A DNA stretch of 64,000 nucleotides from Atherix ibis (taxonomy: Eukaryota > Arthropoda > Insecta > Diptera > Athericidae). The stretch lies in contig OY282605.1 of the NCBI GenBank assembly GCA_958298945.1, positions 115,688,267 through 115,752,266 of the forward strand, read 5' to 3'. The notes beneath the pieces are model-generated. The model made no database searches, was not told the origin of the DNA, and worked only from the letters and a program-made list of their open reading frames with translations. The position numbers and the translations under genes were made by a program. This document shows, one piece after another, positions 32,301-47,300 of the stretch (the first letter of the stretch is position 1; every line of letters starts with the position of its first letter).

Positions 32301-35300
32301 TCAAGAATTTTTAATTTATATTTAAAATTATATTTCCTATAAAATTTTTTGCAGTATGTTAAAACTATAGTCTAATACAATTTTCTTTACTAAGAAAATC
32401 TTTTGTGGTACCATCATAACTGCCCAAATAATAATAAGAAAATTATTGAATAAAATTGCCTAAAATTTGTAATATTTGAAATTTAATTTAATTTACGAGG
32501 TCTGTTCAAAAAGTATCGCGAATTTTAAATTTCCACGGGTTACGTATATTTGATTTTCGATTTTTTGTGGCGTTATGTTGGTGCTCATGTCTCTCACTTA
32601 TACCGATAAGTTCGGCCATTTTGAATGTTCAGTTAATTTGTGACAGATGCTTTGCTTGCACGTGTTTTGGCTCGTCTTCGATTTTTGCTCAATTTCGACC
32701 AAAAACAGCAACGCATTACTCTGTCCGCGACGACCCAAATTTACTCCAGAGGGTCATAACTGCTGACGAATCATGGGTTTATGGTTATGACGTCAAGTTC
32801 GGTCGAATGTGAAGGTTTTGCTTACAGTTTTCTTTGATTGCATAGGCGTGGTGCAAAATGATAAGGATTGGTTGGCGCAACTTGCGCATTAAGTTATGCG
32901 CAAGTTGCGCCAAGCAATCCGCCAGAAACCCCCGGATTTGTGGAAGAACAAAAATTGGATTTTGCCATTTTTGGCCAAAAACAACACAATAATAATGCCC
33001 CCCTGTGACTTTTTGTTATTCCCGAAACTAAAGAGCCCCATGAAACGCTACGCTACGATTGAGGAGATAAAGACGCCATCGAATGTTCAAAATTCGCGAT
33101 ACTTTAGAACAGACCTCGTACTATGTTCGGCTAATACTATTCATTTTATATAAATTAATTTTAAAATGTAATACATTTATTGAAATAAGATTGATTAAAA
33201 AATTAGAACAGATAAAATGCATATGATAAAATTTGTACACAGAAAATCATCTTTCAGATGGCGAAGTGAGAAATTGGAACTTCTTCACCATACATTTTAG
33301 GGACAACTTTTAAGTTTCGGGAGATGTGGTTCTCGACATTAAAACGGCATTCCAAAATTTTCTCTTCAACATATACCTCAGTTCCAAATCCCAATCACTT
33401 TCCAGATCAATAGCACAATTGTCCACAATGTCGTTCACAATGTCTCTATATCAGCAAGGCTTAGCCTAATCTCCGCCCATCCCGTAGATTCCTTAACGAA
33501 CAATTCTGTTTCCCCACTATATGCGTCAGAAAACCCATCATTCTTCCCCCTTCATAAAAACTGGGTTAGGTTCAATTTTTATAACCTTTTCTTTGGTAAA
33601 TATCCCCATCATATTACCACCTTCAGCTTGACAAGAAATTTACTCTTTTTATCTTTAATAATCTCAATAATAGAGACAAGTTGTTTTAATTTCTTTTTTC
33701 ACTTCCAAAGTTCTCCTTCACATCCTGTTAAGAAAACATGGTCGAAAGCGGTATTGAGAATATTTACGTCTCTAGATATATTTAAAAAGAATAATTCTTT
33801 TGTTTAACGTGATATACCTAACGTTAAAAATAATAACACGGGTCGCCCATCACCATAGGGATTAAGATACCCCCAGTCCACGCGCAAAATAGACCTCTCT
33901 AGAGATCCAGATAGTCTCATTCAGTATGCTTGTTGACAACCTTCATCTCTTCTTTGATATATTGCTTAAACCACTTCATTCAGTTCAGGACTCATTGTCT
34001 TCTGCTCCTATACATGAACCACCTTCGTTTCGTCCAACTCAACCTGTTCACTAATTCATCTCCATTTCTTCTCGGTAGAAATTCGGTTTTCTACATATGG
34101 CAAGTAGCCTCAGCTATCAACTATACTACCTTCTACAAACCAATTCTGCCTTTTGTTCTATTCATGAAGTAATCAAGAAATAAATCAGTCAATTCCTCTA
34201 CGTTGAGTGGTCTAATACATAGATCGCTCATCTAGCCTTCAACTCGCCATAATTTTTGCATCTATCTGCTCCCGACGTTGACCAGCTCCATCCACAATAG
34301 GTACAGCCATGCTAACATTCAGTAACCAATTACAACTTAGTTACCCTCACTGTTCGTAGCAAGGCCTACCGAAACCTCTACTATCATCAGCACTGATACA
34401 ACCCGAGATCCTGCCATTCACCAACACCAGTCCTAAGACTGTACCCGTGTGGTAGGTGTCAACCCCAACCACCATATTTCAGCCAAAGACTCCTCATTTC
34501 GGCCAGAGCACAGGGAGGGAACCACCTTGAGGCTCTCGACCCCCGTGGTACCAGTCAGTTCTGCTTTAATAGTATCTGGTGAGTATCCTTCGCTCAAAGA
34601 GCTACAGTAAGTGACATTGTAATTTTCTTGGCAATACTAAGACAGCTCAGGTACAGCAAGTTTAACAAGACTCATAGAGCACTACTGATATTGATCTTAT
34701 AGCTAGATTATTCACCGACAAGTGACCCTCTTGCTTGAGTCATTTATCACCAGGAAAGTTTTTCTCGAATAGTTCGACGGGCTAAAAAATGTTTACTCCT
34801 GTTACAGGTTCAAAAAATGACAGTTAACATCCTCAGCCATACATAACTAGTCTGACTCATGTAATCGCGAGAAATTTTCTGGTATAGATCTTGTAGGTGG
34901 ATTACTTAACCTTCCTTGATCCGTTTATTTACAGAAAAGTTTTTCTTGAACAGTCCGACGAGCTCAAAAATGTTTACTCCTGTTTACATCTTCAGCCGTT
35001 CATAACTATTCAGCCTCATATAATCGTGTCACTGGCGAACTATCAACAATCCAGTCTACTCATAGATTCTCAACTTTCCAAATTCCAATTCGGATTCAAG
35101 AAGGGGAGATCGACCAACGATGCGTTGGAACTCGTCACGAACATCGCAAAGGAAGCCATCTCAGGAAAGAGATGGAAAGGCGGTTCCAAAAAGTATTGCC
35201 TCATTGTCACCCTGGACATCAAAAATGCTTTTAACTCGACCCGCTGGGATCGAGTCCTGGAGGCTCTTAAGAACATGGAGGTGCCCTACTACCTACGGAG

Positions 35301-38300
35301 GATGGTCAGATCATACTTTAGTGATCGACTACTACACTACGAAACGGAGGATGGACCAGCGGAGTATGGGGTCACGGGTGGGGTACCTCAGGGCTCTGTC
35401 CTGCCGCCACTCTTGTGGAACGTCATGTACGACGGCCTACTCCATCTGGAATTACCGACGAACACAACGCTCGTGGCCTTCGCGGACGACGTAGCGGTTG
35501 TCTTTGTAGCCAAACCACTGAAGGATCTGGAAGCCGCATTCTCCACCACCATCCGGAGGATAAGACAGTGGATGACATCGGCAGACCTGTCATTGGCGGA
35601 ACATAAGACCGAAGCACTCCTTGTGAGTAGCCAGAAGAAAATGGAGACCATTACCATAAGAGTGGGCGACCACGACATCCAGTCGCTACCCTACATAAGG
35701 TATCTAGGAGTGGTTTTTGATGCCAGACTGAACTACAAGAAGCACATCTCCAGCGCCAGCAAGGGGGCATCAGCAGTACCGGGCGCGCTTTCGCGGATAA
35801 TGACCAACATCGGAGCCCCAGACAAATTCGAAGACGACTACTGGCAACTGTAGTTACCTCCGTCCTGCTATACGGAGCACCAGTGTGGGCGAAATCGCTA
35901 GAGCTAACAACATACCGCAAGACAATGTCATCAGTCCAGAGGCTCTCAGCGATCAGAGTGACGTCAGCATACCGAACGGTATCACACGATGCGGTCAACG
36001 TTGTGCCATCATGCCCACCCATCGACATCCTGGCAGGAGAGTGCGAACGCCAATATCGTAGGAAGAAGGAAGAGCGGTGAAAAGTCCTCTGTGAAGAGGA
36101 GAGACCCGAGAGTATTCGCCTCTGGCAAGAAAGATGGGACAGCTCGACGAAGGGTCGGTGGACCCATCGACTGATCCCATATGTCACCAAATGGGTCACT
36201 TGCCTGCACGGGGAAGTCGGGTATTACACCACCCAACTCTTGACTGGACATGGATGCTTTCGAGCATCCTTGCACAGATTCAAGAGAACCGACTCCCCAA
36301 ACTGTCATCGTTGCTACGATGTGCTCGAAGATGCAGAACACGTATTCTTCCAATGCCCCTTTTACGAGGGGACACGGGCAGAAGTGGAAAAAAATGTGGA
36401 CCGTTCCATCAGTCCAGAAAACATAGTGGAGTGCATGCTGAACAGCCAATCGGCTTGGAACAAAGTTGCAGAGTACGCGGAATCTATCATCAAGGATCTT
36501 CACACCACGTACGAAGAATAGGCCGCGAGGCGTCATAACATCGGGATAGCAGTAAAATATAATAAATAGTAAAATATTATAAGAACGCCCCGGCGAAGTA
36601 GTATTTACAAAGAGTGCCGCCGGGGAACCATCGTTCCGGGAGCAAGTGTAGAGGTACAGGTTGGGTTTTAGCGAGGTAAAAATCCCGCATAACTCGTCTG
36701 ACAGGTAGAAGGCCTCCCAGTCGAGTACCTTTTCAAGGTTTCCCCCTGTACCTCAATAATCTAAAAAAAAAAAAACATACCAATAGTCTGGATACTAAAA
36801 TTACTCAGAATTCGGATAAGTCATATTACACTCACCAATAACTGTATTTTCGGAAACCACACACGTCCTGTCTTCCAATCCTGTCTTATTCTCCTACCTA
36901 TTCCACATATTTTAAGCGAATCTCAGCAAATCCACAATTTATTTGCAAGTAGGATTCTTCCTATTGTGGAGATTCTATATGTAAAAATGTCATTACCAAA
37001 TCCACATTTAAACCTGATTAAATAAACTAACATTCTCCAAAATATTCAACAAACTCTAACCGATCTAGCCTACTAAAAACAGATCAGACTCTAAAGCTAT
37101 AATGTAGTCTCTGCCTCAAGTTCAAAGGACCTTACATAAAAACAAACAAATATCCTAACAGATTATGTCTTTATTGCTATTGGTTTAATTTTTTTTTTTT
37201 AAAAAACCTTTATTTTCATTAAAAAAAAATTTTAATTTAATTTACCATATTTTTATTATCAGAGAATTTGGAAGAGTAACTAATAAAATGAAGATAAGCA
37301 CAGCGTCGTTACTCGCATTAATTATAGTATTTCTTATAAACAGTTAAAATAATTCTCAATTAATCTTTCTTAATAATAATATTGTAGTATATAAATATTA
37401 AAGAAATTGACTAGTAAAATTTTAACCAAACTTGTTCTTATAGTAGCATAAAGGTGATGGTTACATAAAAAAAGTTTCAAGGACTGTAAAGTTTAAAATG
37501 ATCCAAAACCCACCACATGTTTATATCAAATAATTAAAAATGGCAGTTAGTAAATTTGCATATCATTGATATTGAAGTACAAAAACAACCAGTATTATTT
37601 TATATCCTTTTACCCACACTGTGGCAGTATGAACGAATAAATGCCAAAGAGATTTTTAATTAAAAATATATCTCACCGGAAGGACATTATTCAAAAATGG
37701 AAATTTTTTTTAAGGAAATTTTTCGATAAATTGTGTGATGGCAGATACTCTATTTAATAGCACAAAACATTTACAAACAAAATGAAGAGTAGATTCATGT
37801 TTAACATAAAAAAATTTACTTTATTTTGGATTAATCATACAGTATGTCCTTTTTTTATGGTATACAAAGGAATCATTTCAAAAGTATCATTCTCTTTACA
37901 ATGCGTGTCTGTCTATATGAAGTATATCCTATTAGTGTCTTACAATATAAATAAATTAGTCAATATTTTCTTGAATATTGACTAATTTATTTATATTATA
38001 AGACACCAACAGGATATAATGGAGTTTTCCTGTTCGTAAAATCATTTAAGCTACTTAAGCAATTTCTAGTAATATTTAAAATGAAGCTTTTCAACTTTCA
38101 GATTCATTTAATTAAGTGCCCTTCAAACAAATTAAGTGGCCAGTTTTTCTTCTCCTTCTTAATTACCTTACCGGATGGTGGGTAACTTGGAAAAAAGAAA
38201 TATTTTCCCATTTTAGAATTTGCAATAAAAACCAGATATTTTCTTTAGAAATTTATTGCTAATTGGAAAATAATGGAAAATTCTTCTATATCTAATAGTA

Positions 38301-41300
38301 TTTTTTTATTGATCACAAAAAAGATATATTTAAAGTAATCAGCAATTGAAAAATGACTGAAATTAATTATATTTTTATTTTTTGATTAATAGTGTTGGTG
38401 ATTGATATTTATTACTTCAGTCTTTCTTAGTCCAACAGCTTTTATTTGAATTTGAAGTTGAGGAGCAGCTTCTGTTGGTGTCTTCATCCTTCATAACTCC
38501 CCCTGAGCTAACAAGTATTTTTTAATTTTTTTTTGTTATTGTTAATTTTGTTTTTACTTTCCTCCCTTACAAGTTGTTCACATTGAATAATATTTAAAAA
38601 AGGATATCCTATTTTAACTTTCTTCTGACACTTTAAAATACTCATAATATATTTTATAAGTAAAAAATATAAGAAAAATATTCTAAAAGTTAGGAAAATG
38701 CAATAATATTTTATTATTAATCGATATACTTGGTATTAAGAAAAAACAACGATTTAAGCATAAAATAGGATTTTGTACTTTTTTTCTCTCTCAAAGCATA
38801 TGCTGGCCATTTCCGGTGTAAATACGTGATTTGTATTATTATAAGCGCCTAAATATATGCTATTATGTAAACATGTCAGCTTTGGGATAAGTAAGATTCT
38901 TCCCATTTCTTTGGTTCAAAAAATTTTATTGCTTAAATTGAGAAAGTTTTCTTCGAAAGAAATTTTTTATAAACCAAAAGTGAAATTAAATTTATTTTAA
39001 AGATAATTTAATCATAATAATAAATATAAACAAATTCATTTGATAAAAATATTTGTTGTTAATAAAAATTATTAAAATTTAAAAAACTCTGAGTGTTTAG
39101 AAAAATTTTGTATTTTTAAGTAACAATGAATAATAAAAATTTTTTTTTTTTAAATATTTAGTTAAAAAATAGCTTTGAATTCAAACGCGCTAACAATTTA
39201 ACACAATAAATACTTTTGACCTCCATGGTTTTGTTTGAAAAAGGTGATTCGAGAGGTAAAATTTTTGGATAACTCTTCCGCATAAATTGGCTGATATCAG
39301 CATATCTCGAAATAGCATGACATGGAAACTCCGTCTGCAATAAGTCCCTTGTTTAAGCTTCTGTGTGGCAAGTCAAATTGTTCTGTTGTAACCAGATATG
39401 GTTCAAGTTTACATCGTCCAACTGAGACCAAGACGGCTCTATAATGCCGCCTCATCGATGAAATATAATTTTTTCACCAAATCCGGAATCCGTTTCCAAT
39501 TACTCTTTGATTAAATGGGAGCTATAGCAGAACACAAATGCTGTTTCACCTATAAAAGACCCCTTATATGTCCTCCAAGATGGCATCTATTTAGTTTAGG
39601 ATTTGCCATTTTACATTCTGGATCTTTTTACCACAAAAAAAACCGGCCTAAAATTATAAATACCTTCTATAAAAATGGTGATTCTGCCATAACTACATTT
39701 CAAATGAAAATTTCCTCAGCCATAAGGCTCATCTTTTTGGTTTGTGGATTTGTCAATAAGTAAAATTATTGTACATGAGACTCTGAAAACCCACGAATAA
39801 CCTTCGGAAAAGCTATTGTATCCATCAAAAGAAGGGATCCTAACTGTCAATTCTAAGCACTACTTAGATAACCGATTTTTTTTAAACTGAATTTGGAGAT
39901 TTTAAATATTTTTAGAAATCATATGCCGCTACAAATTACACAACACGACAAATTGTGCTAAAAGCTCCCAGGATACTCCAACACCAATATCATACGATTT
40001 GACTCTGTTGGACTTTATATAAATAAACTTTAAGCTTAAGTGCATTTTAAATTTAAATTCGTCAAGTATTGATTAGTCGAAAAAGTTCGTGGTGTTTTTT
40101 TTAAAAAATAAAATAGACATACTTAAATAAGAGTGTTAAAATCAACTTATTCAATCCAAATATTTTCCATTATTATTAATAGTATTTTGCCATTTTTCAG
40201 GCAGAGCCATCAGTATAGAACTTTTGTGGTTTCTGATTGAAAAAATTGAATCAAGTGATTTTTACAAGCCTCTTTTGAAGTCAAATTGGTTCCATTAAGA
40301 GAGTTCAGCAGAGATTGCAATAAGTGGTAGTCTGAAGATGCAACGTCTAGGCTATACAGTGACTATATCGAAACTTCCCATGCAAGATGTCTTAATTTTT
40401 GCCGAGTCATCAAAATGTGTGTGGTTGAGTGTTATCTTGGTAGAAGACGACACCTTTCCTATTGATCAATTATCTGGAATTGCTGATACTACAATACTGA
40501 GTTAATAGTTTGACCGAATGGTAACAGTTCCTAATGAACGATTCCTTTTTGGTCCCACCATACACACTGCATAACCTTATTGGCCATCAATTCTGACTTT
40601 GAATTTTTTTGTGATAGTTCATCGTACTTTTTCCATAATCTCTTTCAAATGATATTCTCGAATATTACCAATTTTCCATCGCTAATTATTATTTGCTTCA
40701 GAAATGGCTCGATTTCATTGCGCTTAAGCAGCGCATCACAGATGTCAAACCATAAGGCATCCAAAAATCGAATTTTTTTTTCGCAAATAGTTGAAAATTG
40801 TTTATGAAGAATTTTTAGCTCATAAACTATATCAAAACAGAACTTTTTTTGATAATTGGTTAAACCACTTGTTTTTGGTTATTGGCTTAATAGGAAGGGA
40901 CTCATCCTTGCAATTGAAATTTCCACAACGAAAGGGAGCAAACCATTTGCGTACTGCTGATTTTGATACAACACCTTCACCATCAACATATTTTTGAGAA
41001 TCCTTCGATACGTTGCCACATTTGTTGAAGTGATATTTTTTCTTAATTCAGGCCCAAATTTTAACTTAAATTACTTTTGATAAACAACACCGATTTCAAT
41101 AAAATTTTACGCTACACAAAGTTTCAAGTATCATCTTTCAAACTAAGTTAGTGGTTACTAAGTGATTTGTATATTTTTTATTATTAATATTCAATAATAT
41201 AGAAATTCCTTGATAAAATTTTCTTATTTATAAGCTAGTCATTCTGTTTTTACTTAAAAAACTAAATTTAAAGTTAATAGTGCGTGATTGATACAGATTC

Positions 41301-44300
41301 GAAAGCTAACAGAACTAAAATCCAAATGGAAAATACTTAAATTGATAGATTTTCTAAGCTTGTAAAAGTGTACATTCTGAAAAAAAAAATCCTATAAATT
41401 TTATTTTCAAAGCAAGTATAGAATTTTCTTTAAGAAAAAAAAAGTAATAGAAAATACGCTACAAAAGTTTTGCGGAAAAATCACGTATACTAGAGCAAGA
41501 AGTAATCGGAGCTCTAGAAATATTTTCGAAGTATCCGTGGAGACTTTCATGTAAGATTATACTCCCTTCCCCATTTTATCCCTTTTTGTGGTCGTTATTT
41601 TGGTATTTTCGAGCAAAATAATCTTCTTCTGAAATATAATCTCAACTCCTTCTTCCTGCATAAAAAATTCAATTTCTTTAAGTTACAATATATTGTGTAT
41701 AAAAAGAGTGGAGTTAAATTTTTTATAGCAAAATAGCATATTTACAAGTATGTAAATATAAGTTTAATAAAAACAATCGAAAAAAAACTTAATTTTTAGT
41801 AAAATATAACAAGTTCAAAAATGAACATTTTCAGAAACTTTCGTAAATTTATTAAAATTCATTTTTAAGCAAAACAGGACTTTTTTTCTGTCTTATACAC
41901 CTTAATATAAAAAAAGCAAATACAATTGGTAAGAATACACGTAATTATAAAATAATTCAAATATTCTCATTAGTTTCTTTGCTTTAATTACTTCGTTCAG
42001 AATTAATTAGAACTTAACGATTATATGTTCTCGTTTATATTAAAATGACTGACAATGAAGAGTTCAAATAGAGTTCAAAAAGGATGTCTTATAGAATTAA
42101 ACGAGAGTACAATTTAGTCCAGATATAATCATTAAATCTATTGAATTAAATAAGCTTAGCCCTTATTAAATCTAATATAATCTTAATAGTTACCCAGTTT
42201 CTTATGCAATCATCTAGAATTTGTGTACAAAACTCTTCCAAACAAAAAAGTAAAGTTCAAAATTCATAGTTCAAAACACTGCCAAGTAAATAAATAGAAA
42301 CTCACAATTGTTGATAGTTAGTTGCATTTGGTTGTTGTGCTTATTCATGATCCAGTTTTAAGCTATCAACATCATATTGAATTGCACTGATTCCCCTTTA
42401 TAAACTACCATAAAAGTACTTACAGTCACAATTTTCGTATTATTTGCAATTGCCAAGAGAACTGCATGAATGGCTATAAAATTGTCCAAGTGCATATGTT
42501 CTTTTAAAGTTTAAGTTTGTGTTGGATTTTCTAGTAAAAATTCAATTTTAGGGAAAATTTACTTAAAGTTTAAAGTTGAAACTAAAATTAACGTTGCACT
42601 AACGAAGTGCTAGAAGATTTCAACTGACTGAAATCGTCTTCAGCTCTTCAGTTACACTGCTCTGACTGTTATCTATAGTACCAAAATAGTAGTCTTTGAG
42701 TGTTTTTCAATCTAAAAGAACAAGAAAAAGCTACACGGACTCGGGGAACTACAAAAATCCTTTTTCCCGACAAAAACAGAGGGCGTAGTAATTGTGAAGT
42801 ATGTCTACAACTTAGATTATAGGAGAACTGAATAGGCCTCTACAAAAAGAACAGAAACGGCGTAAATCATTGGGGGCAAATTTTAAACTTCAGTATGCGA
42901 TTGAAGTGGTTCGTTTAAAACCATTTTCATATGCGATGTCATTTATGCGTAAACAAATCATTTTTTTTTAATATTATGGATTTTGTTGTTTGATGGAATT
43001 AGTTTTGGAAATTTGCAATGAAACACAGTATTCTATTTTCAAATATTATTTATTTATTAATTATATATTTTCATTTTATTTATTTTACTATATATTCTAT
43101 TATTTATTAGTACAGAATTAAAAAGTGGAAGAGCATATATAAAAATATATATTATAAGTTATTTGAATTATATCAAAACAATAATGTGTACAAATAAAAG
43201 TCCATTTCAAAACTGTAAAATGAATTAAATGAGAGAATGTGATATTAAATTGAAATTAATAGCATACCACAACTTAGTAAATATAAATGTTAATGTTAAA
43301 GTATGGCGAGTACTACGACTGTTAAATGTAGTTTTTCAATTAAGAATTAACAGAAATTAAAATATTTCTTGCACAATTTTCTTACACACACTTTACGTAC
43401 GCCGGCACTGAACTATTTTCTGGTAAACATTGAACTGTCAACATCACATTTGTTTACATTTATTGAATGCTGAACTTTTCACTTTTTAACCACTTTTTGG
43501 ACAAAACTTATCACTAATGGCCATTTAAGTATATCATAAACTAAATTTTTGTTATTTTCTATAGTAACAATGAAGATGTCAACTTACCGAAAAATATAAA
43601 TTCCTGGCTTCCTCATTCCGATGAATTACCGGCAATTCTTTATAAAATATATACTTAATTTTCTGAAATAAAAACTTCCTATTAAATGTTATTAAAAATA
43701 TAACTATTTATATAACCACTTATTTTTGAGTAAATACATAAAAATAGATAAAAACTACACTTTCAGATAAGTGCCGAAATAACAACTTGAAAAATGACAG
43801 AAGAATGTAAGCATTTCGTTATGTTACCACTTTCATGAAGAATGGCGTTTTTTAAAACTCTCCGAAAGTCTACAAAATTGAGGCGCTTGATATTTGATTC
43901 ATATTTACGAAATGAATAATAAACCTAAAATACAATTCCATTTCATATCAAAAGATTGTATGTTCAGTTCGGCCATTTTGTATGTTCAGTTAATTTTTGA
44001 CAGCTGCTTTGCTTGCACGTGTTTTGGCTAGTCTTCGATTTTTGCCCATTCCAAAAAATGGATCCAAGAATCTGTATCAAATTTTGTGTGAAAAACAAAA
44101 TTAATTGCGCGGACGCATTCCGAATGTTGACTGTGGCATATGGTGAAGCTACCTTGGACCGAAGCAACGTTTATCGGCGGTACTAAATGTTCTTAAAGGG
44201 CCGAGAAGATGTGAATGACGAAAAGCATGCCGGACGCCCGAGCACGTCAACAACATACGAAAACATTGTTGAAGTGAAGAAAATAGTATTGGCCATTAGT

Positions 44301-47300
44301 CGAATAACTGTTATAGAAGTTGCTGAGGACTTAAACATATCGATTGGCTTGTGTCATTCGATTTTTACCAATGATTTCTTGTGATACGGGTCGCCGCGAA
44401 ATTCGTACCAAATTGCTCAATGTCGACCAAAAACAGCATCGCATTAACATTGCTAAGGAGCTGTTGTACCCTGTCCGCGACGGCCCAAATTTGCTTCAGA
44501 GGGTCATAACTGATGACGAATCATGGGTTTATGGTTATGACGTGGAATCATCCCAATGGAAGCTGCCACACGAGCCAAGACCGAAAAAAGTGCGCCAAAT
44601 TCGGTCGATTGTGAAGGTTTTGCTTACAGTTTACTTTGAATGCAGGGGCGTGGTGTATCATGAGTTCTTTCCCAGGGTAGAACGGTTAATAAGGAATATA
44701 ACCTGCAAGTTATGCGCAAGTTGCGGGAAGCAATACGCCAGAAATGTCCGGCTTTGTGGAAGAACAAAAATTGGCTTTTGCACCATGATAACGACCCTGC
44801 TCACGCATCGTTGCTTGTGCGCCGAATTTTTGGCCAAAAACAATACACTAATAATGCCGCAGCCACCGTATTCCCCAGATCTGGCACCCTGTGCCTTTTT
44901 CTTGTTCCCGAAACTGAAGATCTCCAGGAAAGGTCGACTCTACGCTACGATTGAGGAGATAAAGACGGCATCGAAGGAGGAGCAGAACAAGATCACAAAA
45001 AATGATTTTTTTAAGTGTTTCGAGGATTGGAAAAAATGTTGGCACAAGTGTATAATATCTGGTGGGGATTACTTTGAAGGGGACAAAATAGATATTCATG
45101 AATAAATAAATAATTTTTGAAAAAAAACTCAAAATTCACGATACTTTTTGAACAGACATTGTATAATAGATACTTTAAATTATTAACTAACAATTGTTAA
45201 GGCTTAGCAGAGATTTACATAAAATTAATAGCAATAACTGCTATTAAAATAATTGTTCCCCTTTAATAAATCTGTGTATTTTAAATTTAAAAAGGAAATA
45301 TTTTCTTTTTTTTTGGGGAAAATTTGATTTCATGGTAAAAGTAAGCATTGGCCTAATTTTATTTTATAAAAATAAAAAGAATTTTTTTTTTGCGATTCCA
45401 TGAAATTTGAATTATGAATAAATTTACCAATCTGATTTCCCGACAACAAAAAAATGTCCACTTTTACAAATTCATATGCACAAATATTAAAGAAGATTCC
45501 AATATTACTTTTGAGCTGATAACACATTTTTCTCTTCGTCTTTTAGAATAATTCAAACTTAAAGTTGGAAGAAGACTTATCCATAAATCAATTGGCATGA
45601 TTTAATTTAGACAATAAGTGGCACAAAACGTGGATAATTTTTCTTTATAAATACAAATATTCTGAATGAATTTATATAAGTAGGATAGTTATCCTTAAAA
45701 GAAAGTAGAGCAAAAAAAAGGATGATTCGATATAATAAATGATATTTTTAATAATTAGTAATTAGTTAATTGCAATAATTCAAATAAGTAAACTTTCAGT
45801 CGACAATAACTTTTCCAAGCATAATTTTGCAATTGACAACAATTTTCTAATAATAATGAAAATGCTATAAATTTTTGTCTATCAGTTAACGAAAAATAGA
45901 ATATTTTCTTGATGGAATTTTATGAACAGTAAAATAATTTTTCGCATTAAATTTTAATTTAGCTTTTCATTGATTTTTATGCTGCCCTAAAATCGAAAGT
46001 TTAATTTTATGTCTAATAATTCTTCTTGAAGCCGAAGAAGCATGCTGATAAAGTTTGTGTTGTGTAACTTTTTCAAAGTAAACAAATCTCCTGTTTTTCG
46101 GTAGTCTTTATTATTTATACTTCAAGGATATAAATAAAATGATAAGTTATTATTTATGATATTTTCTTTAGCGTGCAAAACAGTAATCCTTTTGCCATTT
46201 TACGGTATATTTTGTTAATAGTCGGCATGTCATACAAATACATACCCGATTAGATGTTTGTAAATAAATTTTAATATTTATCCCTATTTTCATAAATTGA
46301 TTATGCAAAGTAAAAGTTTATTTATTTTTAACTAGGAAGATTGAAGATTTATTTTAATTTATTTAGACAGGCAATAGTTAAGCTTTTGATAGAATAGAAC
46401 AACTAATTCGGTTACTTTAATAAAATTTACTAACATTTTTAAGACTATAACATATCTTTTAATCAAAAAGTTTTCATTCCATTTATATTTTAATAATATA
46501 AATTAAAACTTATAGCATTTATAACAGTAATTACAAAATTAAAGTTTAAAAAAAGTAAGCCTAATATAAGTAAGGATTCAGTAAATTAAATTCTTGTACA
46601 ATAATAATATAATTGCAAAAATTTAAATCTTTATAGATAAAATATTCTATAATCTATAATTTATTTAGAAATTATTTAAAAAAAAGATATATACAATATT
46701 AACCTAATAGATTTTATGTAAGATATTAAGCTTATTTTGAATATAATAAATTGATTAATAAACAAATTTCATTAATTATAGAATGAAATTTTCATAGAAT
46801 TCATGACTGAAAATAATGTGCAAATAGTTTGAGGGTCATTAGAAAATTATTTGTTTTCTTTTTTGTATTATATATTATTTTGAATGATAATTAAAAATAA
46901 ACTTTCCATTAAATAAATATTATAATAGTAAAATAATAAAATGTATTAAGAATATTCTCAAAAATACGTTCTGGAGAGAGACTAAAAACTTGCCAGTAAA
47001 AACGAGTAATCCAATTTATGCTTTTGAAAGTGAAATTTTATAAAATATAATTTAAATTTATAATTTATCAACATTTTTATTTAAAATTATTTTTTTAATT
47101 TTGTCATTATATATTAAGTATAACAATATTCTAATAATTATCAGAAAACTTCTTCCAGAAGTCAATTGTTTTGAGGTAATTTTATATGACCTTCTCACAC
47201 ATTTGCGGCTGTAATTCGGTCATTACTTAATGGGATATTGAATTTTAAATACTTGAAAGTTTAAAGATGTATTAATACTTAGAAATTATTTATATTATAA

